Origin: Bacteroidota bacterium
GTDB lineage: Bacteria; Bacteroidota; Bacteroidia; AKYH767-A; OLB10
Direction of reading: 5' to 3'
Assembly (NCBI GenBank): GCA_963169675.1
Contig: CAUJFJ010000215.1
Location: 1-40,089 of the forward strand
DNA: 40,089 bases
Shown here: one piece after another, positions 25,553 through 33,008 of the stretch
How the letters are laid out: the number at the start of each line of letters is the position of its first letter
Numbering within the stretch: the stretch's first letter is position 1
Notes under the pieces: generated by a model
Database searches by the model: none
What the model was told of the DNA's origin: nothing
The model's input: the letters and a program-made list of their open reading frames with translations, nothing else
Made by a program: the position numbers and the translations under genes

Positions 25553-25813
25553 GAGCCGCAGGCGATATACTCATTTTCCCCTGAGCCGCAGGCGAAAGTT
25601 AATTTTTCCCTGAGCTGAGCCGCAGGCGACCCTCATTTTTTTCTGAGCCAAAGGCGATAGTCTTTTTACTTTCCTAAGCCGCAGGCGATCCTCATTTTTT
25701 TCTGAGCCGCAGGCGAAAGTTAATTTTTCCCTGAGCTGAGCCGCAGGCGATCTTCATTTTTTTCTGAGCCGCAGGCGATAGTTAATTTTTATCCTGAGCT
25801 GAGCCGCAGGCGA
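25553..25813. repeat. Nine-copy GAGCCGCAGGCGA repeat array
   Basis: Thirteen-base units start at 25553, 25583, 25617, 25645, 25676, 25704, 25738, 25766 and 25801; copies 4 and 5 carry substitutions. Intervals are mostly 28 and 34-35 bp, so units form a higher-order pattern. A block of about 65 bp at 25581-25645 recurs at 25702-25766 (offset 121 bp). Spacers are T-rich (TCATTTTTTTCT, AGTTAATTTTT). Each unit contains GCC-GCA-GGC, able to form a 3-bp stem. The array is non-coding in all frames. It lies between convergent genes and could be a REP-like cluster. Confidence 0.8.
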
Positions 25814-25825
25814 ATCAATACTAAC

Positions 25826-25945
25826 AACTTAATTAACCACCTAATTAACCACTTAATTAACTACCTAATTAACCACCTAATTAACCACTTAATTAACTAC
25901 CTAATTAACCACCTAATTAACCACCTAACTAACTACTTAATTTTC
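25826..25945. repeat. 12-bp tandem repeat, ten units around TAATTAAC
   Basis: Ten head-to-tail 12-bp units of the form YAC-YTAATTAAC fill the 120 bp. They alternate CAC and TAC in a way that suggests a 36-bp higher-order unit. Several contain the palindromic octamer TTAATTAA. The array runs into the 3' end of the methyltransferase gene: its stop codon (25933-25935) and last codons fall in the terminal unit. One plus-strand frame would read Leu-Ile-Asn-His repeats but has no start and a stop upstream. Confidence 0.85.
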
Positions 25946-26820
25946 GTTCTGCCAAACACCCCCAATGGCAACTTAATCCCACTAGTTGCATGCAAAAATA
26001 ATTCCCCGGTTTCAAAAGTATTTCGGAGTGGTGTTTCGTTCAAAAGATTTTCAATGATTACAGAAGAGAAACCTAATGAGTAGGTGTTGAGTAATAAAAA
26101 ATGATCTTCAGGCTCGAGCAGTGATGTTACCAATTGTGTCATTTCCTGAATTTGTTCTTCCAGCTTCCACTTCTCACCATTGGCACCATGACCGTATGCA
26201 GGAGGATCCAAAATGATTCCGTTATATTTTTTACCGCGTTTTACTTCACGTTTCACAAAAGTTAAAGCATCTTCAACAATCCACCGGATATTTTCCAGTT
26301 TGCTGTGCTCCATATTTTCCCGTGCCCAGGTAACCACTTGTTTTATAGAATCGAGATGTGTGGTGTCGGCACCTGCTGCTTGTGCTGCAAGTGTGGAACC
26401 TCCCGTGTAAGCAAAAAGATTAAGAACTTTTGGCTTGCTTGTTTTCAGACTTGAAACAGCATTATAAATATAATTCCAGTTGACGGCCTGTTCTGGGAAA
26501 ACTCCCACATGTTTGAATGAGGTTAATCCCAACCGAAGCACCATTTTCTGCTTGCTCCCATTCTCCCCAAGCAGATCATATCCTATCCGCCATTGATCAG
26601 GCATCTCCTTGAACTTTTTCCAGCTTCCTGAAGAACTCGAATTCGGTATAAACCTCACATGAGCCTGCTTTTCCCACTCCTTGGCAGTGAGTGCCTTGCC
26701 CCAGACAGCCTGAGGTTCGGGACGAATAGTAATATACTTTCCAAAACGTTCCAGTTTTTCGAAATCACCGGCATCGATGAGCTCATAATCGGGGAAATTT
26801 TGTGGCGACAATAGTAACAT
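25933..26820 (-). CDS. Class I SAM-dependent methyltransferase (RlmI/COG1092-like)
   Basis: The 295-aa product starts at ATG 26820; an upstream in-frame TTG at 26829 lies in the promoter. A beta-rich N-terminal region (~1-110) precedes the Rossmann methyltransferase domain. Motif I is VLNLFAYTGGSTLAA (~132-146), an acidic loop carries D157, and the catalytic-type motif IV is ILDPPAYGHG (~203-212). DPP-F/Y motifs in this arrangement are typical of COG1092 enzymes that methylate cytosine or guanine in rRNA. The exact target is unknown. The C-terminus (GRTKIK) lies in the 12-bp repeat array. A consensus promoter abuts the start codon. Confidence 0.85.
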   Translation of the reverse strand: MLLLSPQNFPDYELIDAGDFEKLERFGKYITIRPEPQAVWGKALTAKEWEKQAHVRFIPNSSSSGSWKKFKEMPDQWRIGYDLLGENGSKQKMVLRLGLTSFKHVGVFPEQAVNWNYIYNAVSSLKTSKPKVLNLFAYTGGSTLAAQAAGADTTHLDSIKQVVTWARENMEHSKLENIRWIVEDALTFVKREVKRGKKYNGIILDPPAYGHGANGEKWKLEEQIQEMTQLVTSLLEPEDHFLLLNTYSLGFSSVIIENLLNETPLRNTFETGELFLHATSGIKLPLGVFGRTKIK

Positions 26821-26826
26821 GGTGTG

Positions 26827-26857
26827 CAAAAGTAAGATTTTGTAAGGGTTTCACAAA
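26827..26857 (-). promoter_or_regulatory. Consensus -33/-7 promoter of the methyltransferase gene
   Basis: On the minus strand TTTG (26854-26857), 19 nt and TACTTTTG (26827-26834) match both Bacteroidota elements exactly. Only 6 nt separate the -7 element from the ATG, so the mRNA should be nearly leaderless. Confidence 0.7.
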
Positions 26858-26867
26858 TTCTTAGACT

Positions 26868-26875
26868 TATATTTG
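26868..26875 (+). promoter_or_regulatory. -7 element of the glycosyltransferase gene
   Basis: TATATTTG matches TAnnTTTG exactly, 13 nt before the ATG at 26889. It lies back to back with the methyltransferase promoter, so the two divergent starts are less than 50 bp apart. The -33 element is not clear. Confidence 0.5.
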
Positions 26876-26888
26876 AACCTTCATAGAT

Positions 26889-27998
26889 ATGAAATTAATC
26901 GACCTCAGTTTTTACCATCACCCAACTGCCGACCTGCCGCATATGGTAAACAGGTTCAGCACTTCCTATCAATATATTTTTGAAGGCGATCGAAAACTTG
27001 AAGTTATTCCGGTTTTAAATCTTGCGACTAATACACAATTTACAAAAGATGGATGCACCTTTCATGGATTTAAAGGAACATCTCTGGTGAGGGATCCATT
27101 ATTTGGATTTGCACGCAAATTGAAAAAATGGAATCCTGATATTGTAATGGTACACGGATTAGTTTATCCAGAAAAGATTATCGCTCTTAGAATGATATTA
27201 GGCAATAAAGTTAAAATTGTTGTTCAGCACCATGGTGGATTACCTTCAAAAAATGGTATTAAAAAATACTTCCACCGAATTGCGGATAGTATGACAGATG
27301 CCTATTTTTTTACATCTAAATTTAACAGCATTCCCTGGCAACAGGCACATATTATTCACCCATCTAAACCAGTATTGGAATTGCTGGAAGCATCCACATT
27401 TTTAAATCCTGTTGCAAAAGATATTGCGAGAAAAACCATCGCAATGAGTGGCAATTATAATTTTTTGTGGGTGGGAAGATTACATCCCGACAAGGACCCT
27501 ATAACGGTTTTAAAAGCATTTGAAAAGTTTGCACTGATGCAACCTGACGCAAAACTTTTTATGATCTTCCAAAGTAATGATTTGTTGAATGAAATCAATG
27601 AACTGCTATCCGGTTCGGCCGCTTTGAAAAGTGCTGTTGAACTGGTTGGAAAAATTGATCATTCGGAAATTGCAAATTGGTATAGTGCCGCCGATTATTT
27701 TATTTCCGGAAGTCACCATGAAGGTTCCGGTTATGCATTAATTGAGGCATTGGCATGCGGGTTGTTTCCTGTTGTTTCCTCCATTCCGCCATTTACTAAA
27801 ATCACCAATTCAGGTGAAGTGGCATTACTGTTTGAAACCGGAGATCACGAGGATCTTTTTCGCAAATTAGTGCAGCTAAAAAGTATGAGTAAATCATCAT
27901 CGGATGAACTCATTTCTTATTTTCATAAAAACCTTAGCTTCAAAAAAATTGCCGATACTTTGTATGAACATTGTCGACAACTTGTGGAGGGGAAATGA
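26889..27998 (+). CDS. GT4-family glycosyltransferase (GT-B fold)
   Basis: This 369-aa protein fits the GT4 retaining glycosyltransferase family. The N-terminal Rossmann half has DIVMVHG (~84-90) and VVQHHGG (~111-117). The C-terminal half begins around LWVGRLHPDKDP (~193-204), and the donor-binding EX7E motif is EGSGYALIE (E278 and E286), followed by ALACGLFPVVSS. It should transfer a sugar from a nucleotide donor to a lipid- or surface-linked acceptor, at the cytoplasmic face of the membrane. No polysaccharide cluster surrounds it, so the acceptor is unknown. It has its own promoter, divergent from the methyltransferase gene. Confidence 0.9.
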   Translation: MKLIDLSFYHHPTADLPHMVNRFSTSYQYIFEGDRKLEVIPVLNLATNTQFTKDGCTFHGFKGTSLVRDPLFGFARKLKKWNPDIVMVHGLVYPEKIIALRMILGNKVKIVVQHHGGLPSKNGIKKYFHRIADSMTDAYFFTSKFNSIPWQQAHIIHPSKPVLELLEASTFLNPVAKDIARKTIAMSGNYNFLWVGRLHPDKDPITVLKAFEKFALMQPDAKLFMIFQSNDLLNEINELLSGSAALKSAVELVGKIDHSEIANWYSAADYFISGSHHEGSGYALIEALACGLFPVVSSIPPFTKITNSGEVALLFETGDHEDLFRKLVQLKSMSKSSSDELISYFHKNLSFKKIADTLYEHCRQLVEGK

Positions 27999-28106
27999 TA
28001 AGAATTTCATAGCGATAAATTAAGTTGTTGATTATCACATATATACTATTTATCCTTTGGCGGATTGAACAGGTTTACCGACATTTATAAATTATAAATC
28101 AGATCT

Positions 28107-28742
28107 ATGAAAAAAATTCTTTTAGTGTTAACCGGTTGTTTTTTAGCCTTTACAACTAATGCCCAAATAAAGGCCGTAACCGAAAAAGGCGATGAGGTAT
28201 TTCTTTATGATAATGGCAGCTGGAGTTATGCAAATGCAGCTCCAAAAGAAGAAGTTGTCATACCTGAAAATCCTGGAACATTTACTACTGATAAAGCATC
28301 TTCTTTTCTTGTGAAGAGTGATCGCATCCCTGTGGGAATAAATATTAATCCGAAACTATGGTCTTTCAAAAAAGCTGGTGAAGATGAAGCGGCAGAATTT
28401 GAATTTCAGTTAAAGAATGAAGATTTGTATATGCTTCTGATTACTGAGAAAATTGAAATTCCTGTGGAGAGTTTATCGGGCATAGCATTTGAAAATGCAC
28501 AGTCAGCTGCTCCCGATGCCAAAATAGTTGCTCAGGAATATCGGATGGTGAACGGTGTAAAATTGTTGATGATGCAAATGGAAGGTACCATTCAAGGTGT
28601 AAAGTTTAAGTATTTTGGATACTACTATGGTGGTCCTGCCGGTGCAGTACAAGTGCTTTGTTATACAGCCTCTAATTTGTTTGATGGTTACAAAGATGAA
28701 ATGGAAACATTGCTGAATGGCTTTGTGGTAAAGGAAAAATAA
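28107..28742 (+). CDS. Hypothetical secreted protein with DUF3157-like N-terminus
   Basis: This 211-aa protein has a clean signal peptide (MKKILLVLTGCFLAFTTNAQ). Right after it comes IKAVTEKGDEVFLYDNGSWSY, a short motif also found at the start of DUF3157-type proteins. Residues ~65-205 form a mixed alpha/beta domain I do not recognise. No catalytic motif, lipobox or sorting domain is visible, so it is probably periplasmic. It is followed 52 bp downstream by another small secreted protein on the same strand; the two may be co-transcribed. Confidence 0.7.
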   Translation: MKKILLVLTGCFLAFTTNAQIKAVTEKGDEVFLYDNGSWSYANAAPKEEVVIPENPGTFTTDKASSFLVKSDRIPVGININPKLWSFKKAGEDEAAEFEFQLKNEDLYMLLITEKIEIPVESLSGIAFENAQSAAPDAKIVAQEYRMVNGVKLLMMQMEGTIQGVKFKYFGYYYGGPAGAVQVLCYTASNLFDGYKDEMETLLNGFVVKEK

Positions 28743-28794
28743 CCAATTGACCGATTATTCAAAAGAATTATTATATTTACAAAAAAAATAACTC

Positions 28795-29169
28795 ATGAAA
28801 ATTAAATTATTCCTCCTGGCTATTCTGGCATTCGGCTCTTATTCTGTTAATGCCCAAAATAAATTATGTTCTGAAATTTATGCTGCCAATCTGTTCAATG
28901 TGTATGTTTTTTCTGAACAAACAGGTCACGATCTGACAACGCTGATGGGAGAGCAAATAAATCCTGCTTTAGTGAACATTATTTATGTAAAGACTGCTGA
29001 GCAGAAAGCTGAAATTGATAAAAACTGTAAAATGGGAAAAATGGAAGGTTCTGTTTTGATTTTCCCTAATGCCGACCCATCTAAAACAAGAAGATTTTGT
29101 ACCACTACCGATTATGTATTGGCAATTCGTGCGGAAGGAGACCTGAGTATACAAAGTGCTGTAAAATAA
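28795..29169 (+). CDS. Small secreted protein of unknown function (124 aa)
   Basis: A signal peptide (MKIKLFLLAILAFGSYSVNAQ) precedes a mature domain of about 103 residues with three cysteines, in KLCSEI, KNCKMG and RRFCTT. I recognise no family. A -7-like TATATTTA lies 15 nt before the ATG, 22 nt after a TTG, so it may have its own weak promoter. A long hairpin lies 48 bp after the stop codon. Confidence 0.65.
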   Translation: MKIKLFLLAILAFGSYSVNAQNKLCSEIYAANLFNVYVFSEQTGHDLTTLMGEQINPALVNIIYVKTAEQKAEIDKNCKMGKMEGSVLIFPNADPSKTRRFCTTTDYVLAIRAEGDLSIQSAVK

Positions 29170-29217
29170 GAACGAATAAGATTTGAATATTGCTCCGTAA
29201 AACGGACTTTCAGGCAC

Positions 29218-29249
29218 CAAATGGCGGATGAGAAATCATTCGCCATTTG
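29218..29249 (+). terminator. Hairpin with 14-bp stem and GAAA tetraloop, probable terminator
   Basis: CAAATGGCGGATGA (29218-29231) pairs with TCATTCGCCATTTG (29236-29249) with one G-T wobble, closed by a GAAA tetraloop. The following TATTTTAT is only moderately T-rich, so termination is likely but not certain. It lies 48 bp after the small secreted protein gene. Confidence 0.6.
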
Positions 29250-29351
29250 TATTTTATGGGGTTTAACTGGTAATTTTTCATCAAAATTAGCCCTGTTTAT
29301 TGCTAAGCCACGCTTTTCCAGTCGTTTAACCCAAAATTTGTTGTTATATAT

Positions 29352-29383
29352 GTTGCTAGTTTTCAATTATAGTGCTACATTTG
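29352..29383 (+). promoter_or_regulatory. Promoter of the second BNR-propeller gene
   Basis: GTTG (29352-29355), 20 nt, then TACATTTG (29376-29383), an exact -7 match. It leaves a leader of about 40 nt before the ATG at 29429, and covers the in-frame ATG at 29372, which is therefore not the start. Confidence 0.6.
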
Positions 29384-29428
29384 AAAATTGAACCCAATAC
29401 AACTCAAAAACTCCAAATCAACTTACTT

Positions 29429-32400
29429 ATGAAATTAACACTCAGACAACTGGCACTGTTGCTAGCCTGTTTCCTGTTTTCATCAACCTTATTCGCTCAG
29501 GATTGGGTTAAGAAAATGCAGGACCCGAATACGAACTTCTTCGAAGTTCAGCGGTCTTTCAACGAATATTACAACGACTATGTGGCGAACTATCGCCAAC
29601 AGTTTGGAACCGATCCTTCAAGGGTTCCCGGTTACAAACAATATAAGCGTTGGGAATATATCATGGCTCCACGTGTTGGATCCGATGGCACCCGTTTTAA
29701 TCCTTCAGCAGTTTGGAAAGAAAGTAAACAATACCGCCAGCAGGTAAGTGCTTTTAATGCAGGTAACTGGACATTCATCGGTCCCGATGTGGTTCCTAAT
29801 GGTGGTGGTGGTGCCGGACGATTGAATTTCGTTCGTATTCATCCTACCAACCCCGATATTTTATACGTAGGTTCTCCCGCCGGAGGATTGTGGAAATCGG
29901 ATGATGGTGGAATTTTATGGACTACCAATACCGATCAGTTAGCACAGGTAATTGGTTGTACGGATCTTGCATTTGATCCTGTAAATCCGGATATCATGTA
30001 TCTCGCAACCGGTGATGGTGATGCTGGTGATACTTACACTATCGGTGTTCTGAAATCAACTGATGGCGGTGCAACATGGAATACAACTGGTCTCTCTTTC
30101 TTCACAGCGAACTATCGCCAAATGAGTAAAATTTTGGTTAATCCTAATGATGGAAATTTAATTCTGGTTGCTACTACCGGTGGTGTTTACCGTAGTACGG
30201 ATGCTGCCGCAACGTTTACGCTGGTACAAACAGGATCATTCAAAGACATGGAGTTTAAGCCGGGTGATCCTAATACGGTTTATGTTGCTGGTGGTGAATT
30301 TTATCGTTCTACCGATGCCGGTCTTACATGGACAAAAACTACAACCGGTTTACCAAATGTTGCTAATGTTAGCCGTATGGCAATTGCCGTTACAGAAGCA
30401 GATCCAAATTATGTTTATATGATTGTTGGTTTGCCTGCACCAAATTATGGTACCGAAGGCTTTTATAAATCTACAAACAGCGGAGTAAGTTTTACAAAAC
30501 CAAGTACTCCGGGTTTAGGAACACAGCAATGGTATTACTTGTGTATCGATGCTTCTCCAACTAATAAAGATGAGGTTGTTGTAGGTGGTCAGACAGATTT
30601 CCTTCGTTCTACCAATGGTGGTTCAGGATGGAATCAGAATGGCGGAAATACACACGTTGATTACCATGATATTAATTTTGAGAATGGAACCAAATACTAC
30701 ATGGGTAATGATGGTGGTATTTATGTTACAGATAACAGTGGTGCATCGTGGAATAATCTGAGCAACGGTCTTGCTATTGCACAGATGTATGGTTTCGGAC
30801 AATCAGCAACAAATCCAAGTTTGCTTGTTCAGGGATGGCAGGATAATGGTACCAATAAATTTAATGGACTTACCTGGTCACACATTCTTGGTGGTGATGG
30901 TATGCTTTGCTTTATTGATCGTACCAATGATCAGAATATCTGGGGTTCAACTCAGAATGGCGGACTTGCCAGATCTACTAATGGTGGAGCAACATGGGCC
31001 GGAGCAACAAACGGTATCAACGAAGCTGGTGCATGGGTTACTCCATGGTTACAGGATCCTGTAAGTGCCAACACACTATACGCAGGTTTTGTGAATGTTT
31101 GGAGAAGCACTACCGCTGGAGCTGGTTGGGTTAAGATTTCTAATTTCACAAACACAGCACAAATTAATACGTTGGCTGTTTCACCTGCAAACAATCAGGT
31201 GATCTGGGCTGCTAAAGCAACCGGTTTGTACATGACATCAAATGGTGGTACCAACTGGAACACCATCAGCAACGTGCCATCCGGAACTATCACAGGCATT
31301 GCATGCAGCAATACTGACCCTAACAAAGCATGGATTACTTACTCCGGATTTTCAAATACCAATAAAGTATTCCAGACAAATGATATGGGAGCTAGTTGGA
31401 TTAATATCTCTGCTTCTATTCCAAATGTACCGGTTAACTGTATCACCTTTGTGAATAATTCTAATGATGCAATTTACATCGGAACCGATTTAGGAGTGTT
31501 CTATAAAGATGCTTCTCTCAATGTTTGGGAACCATACTTCAACGGTCTGCCAAACGTTATTGTAACACAACTGGAAGTGTTTTATCCAACAGGAAAATTA
31601 AGAGCTTCCACTTATGGAAGAGGAATGTGGGAAACTGATTTATTTGTTCCCGGTACTTATCCTCCTGCATCTTCATTTACTGTAAATACAAGAATCGGTT
31701 GCCCAGGAACTGCTTTGCAATATTCAGATTATTCTACAGGTTCACCAACTTCCTGGTCATGGACATTCCAGGGAGGTAATCCTTCAACTTCATCTGATCA
31801 GAATCCGGTAGTTACTTATAACACTCCGGGCACATACGAAGTTACGCTTTCTGTAACCAATTCAATTGGAACAAACAGCTACACCCAAACTAACTATATT
31901 ACTATTACACCAAGTCCGTATAATGCTCCGGCAACTGTTGGCGCACAACGTTGCGGACCAGGTATTGTTAACCTTTCTGCATCAGGAACAGGTTTAGGAA
32001 ATCTCAGATGGTGGGATGCACCGGGTGGTGGAAATTTACTGAACACCGGAAGTACTTATTCGCCAAATATTGCTGCTACAACAACTTATTGGGTGGATGA
32101 AGATTTCCCAAGTGGCTTACAGGATTTCACCGGTGAGTTCAATAACTTAAATGGTGTAGGTGCATTCTTCACTGCCAATGATATCAGAGGTTTGTATTTC
32201 GATGTACTTGCTCCGGTTGTTGTAAACACGCTGGATGTATATCCAAATTCAGCCGGTAACAGAACCATTGAGATTTTGGATTCTCAGGGAAATACAGTTA
32301 TTGATACTACAATATTTATGGCTGCGAGTCCGAATAACCCACTTACTGTGAATGTTAATTTCACGCTCTATCCGGGAACTAATTATTTCATTAAATGTCG

Positions 32401-32866
32401 AGGTAATGTGGATCTTTTCCGGAATTCATCCGGTGCAGTTTACCCATACAACAGCAGTCTGATTAATATCACTAACAGTAATGCCGGTTCACCGGGATAT
32501 TACTATTTCTTCTACAATTGGGTGTATACCGAAATTACCTGTAACACTGCCCGTACTTCTGTAATGGCAGTTGATACTTGTAATACTGTAGGGATAAATG
32601 AAATTACTGCGAATGATCTGATCAGCATTAATCCGAATCCGGGTAATGGTGTATTTAATGTTGCATTTACTCCTGCAACTCCTGCAGATTATAACCTGCA
32701 AATTATCAATGCACTTGGTCAGGTTATTTATAACGAACAACTTCCTGAACTGAAAGCATACTTCAGCAAGAAACTTGATCTTACTAAATTTGATGCCGGT
32801 GTTTATCAGTTACACATCAACGGTGGCGGAATGCGTTCCACACAAAAGCTGGTGATACAGAAATAA
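29429..32866 (+). CDS. BNR/sortilin-like beta-propeller protein with PKD, Ig-like and T9SS domains
   Basis: The start is ATG 29429, where a signal peptide (MKLTLRQLALLLA...LFAQ) begins; a longer frame from 29372 starts inside the promoter. The product is 1145 aa. BNR-type repeats fill ~110-740 (KSDDGGILWTT, KSTDGGATWNT, YRSTDAGLTWTK, ARSTNGGATW). A PKD domain follows (~745-830, QNPVVTYNTPGTYEVTL), then an Ig-like domain (~835-890, CGPGIVNLSASGTG...TTYWVDE). A beta-rich region (~895-1050) and a T9SS sorting domain (SINPNPGNGVFNV, DAGVYQLHI) complete it. It is paralogous to the protein at 15457-18732. It should be exported and anchored or released at the cell surface; no enzyme active site is visible. 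Confidence 0.9.
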   Translation: MKLTLRQLALLLACFLFSSTLFAQDWVKKMQDPNTNFFEVQRSFNEYYNDYVANYRQQFGTDPSRVPGYKQYKRWEYIMAPRVGSDGTRFNPSAVWKESKQYRQQVSAFNAGNWTFIGPDVVPNGGGGAGRLNFVRIHPTNPDILYVGSPAGGLWKSDDGGILWTTNTDQLAQVIGCTDLAFDPVNPDIMYLATGDGDAGDTYTIGVLKSTDGGATWNTTGLSFFTANYRQMSKILVNPNDGNLILVATTGGVYRSTDAAATFTLVQTGSFKDMEFKPGDPNTVYVAGGEFYRSTDAGLTWTKTTTGLPNVANVSRMAIAVTEADPNYVYMIVGLPAPNYGTEGFYKSTNSGVSFTKPSTPGLGTQQWYYLCIDASPTNKDEVVVGGQTDFLRSTNGGSGWNQNGGNTHVDYHDINFENGTKYYMGNDGGIYVTDNSGASWNNLSNGLAIAQMYGFGQSATNPSLLVQGWQDNGTNKFNGLTWSHILGGDGMLCFIDRTNDQNIWGSTQNGGLARSTNGGATWAGATNGINEAGAWVTPWLQDPVSANTLYAGFVNVWRSTTAGAGWVKISNFTNTAQINTLAVSPANNQVIWAAKATGLYMTSNGGTNWNTISNVPSGTITGIACSNTDPNKAWITYSGFSNTNKVFQTNDMGASWINISASIPNVPVNCITFVNNSNDAIYIGTDLGVFYKDASLNVWEPYFNGLPNVIVTQLEVFYPTGKLRASTYGRGMWETDLFVPGTYPPASSFTVNTRIGCPGTALQYSDYSTGSPTSWSWTFQGGNPSTSSDQNPVVTYNTPGTYEVTLSVTNSIGTNSYTQTNYITITPSPYNAPATVGAQRCGPGIVNLSASGTGLGNLRWWDAPGGGNLLNTGSTYSPNIAATTTYWVDEDFPSGLQDFTGEFNNLNGVGAFFTANDIRGLYFDVLAPVVVNTLDVYPNSAGNRTIEILDSQGNTVIDTTIFMAASPNNPLTVNVNFTLYPGTNYFIKCRGNVDLFRNSSGAVYPYNSSLINITNSNAGSPGYYYFFYNWVYTEITCNTARTSVMAVDTCNTVGINEITANDLISINPNPGNGVFNVAFTPATPADYNLQIINALGQVIYNEQLPELKAYFSKKLDLTKFDAGVYQLHINGGGMRSTQKLVIQK

Positions 32867-32887
32867 ACGAAAGCAGAAACAAAAAAA

Positions 32888-32916
32888 GCCAGTCGGAAAT
32901 CCGGCTGGCTTTTTTT
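32888..32916 (+). terminator. Intrinsic terminator of the second BNR-propeller gene
   Basis: GCCAGTCGG-AAAT-CCGGCTGGC forms a 9-bp stem with one wobble, followed by a run of seven Ts. It begins 21 nt after the stop codon. A matching A-run precedes it (32881-32887), so it could also act on minus-strand transcripts. Confidence 0.9.
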
Positions 32917-32921
32917 GTTTT

Positions 32922-32958
32922 AAAAAAAAAGCAGCCCCGGAAATAGGGCCGGTGCTGC
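32922..32958 (-). terminator. Intrinsic terminator of the minus-strand T9SS protein gene
   Basis: GCAGCCCCGG (32931-32940) pairs with the complement at 32949-32958 with one mismatch. On the minus strand the hairpin is followed by nine Ts (A-run 32922-32930). It is back to back with the plus-strand terminator at 32888. Confidence 0.85.
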
Positions 32959-33008
32959 AGTCCGCGTTCTGCCTTTTACGGACGTGTGTTTCTCGTTTGG
33001 TAATATTT

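Noticed and set aside
25553-25945. CRISPR array
   Set aside because: The repeat is only 13 bp, the spacers are T-rich and themselves repeated, the second part is a pure 12-bp tandem repeat, and no cas gene is near.
25826-25945. Leu-Ile-Asn-His repeat peptide in one plus-strand frame
   Set aside because: It has no start codon, a stop lies just upstream, and it runs antisense into the methyltransferase gene.
30168-31454. Alternative frames inside the second BNR-propeller gene
   Set aside because: They overlap a long frame with clear BNR motifs and lack independent signals.
32960-32983. Small GTCCG/CGGAC hairpin after the minus-strand T9SS gene
   Set aside because: The stem is only 5 bp and a far better terminator follows it directly.
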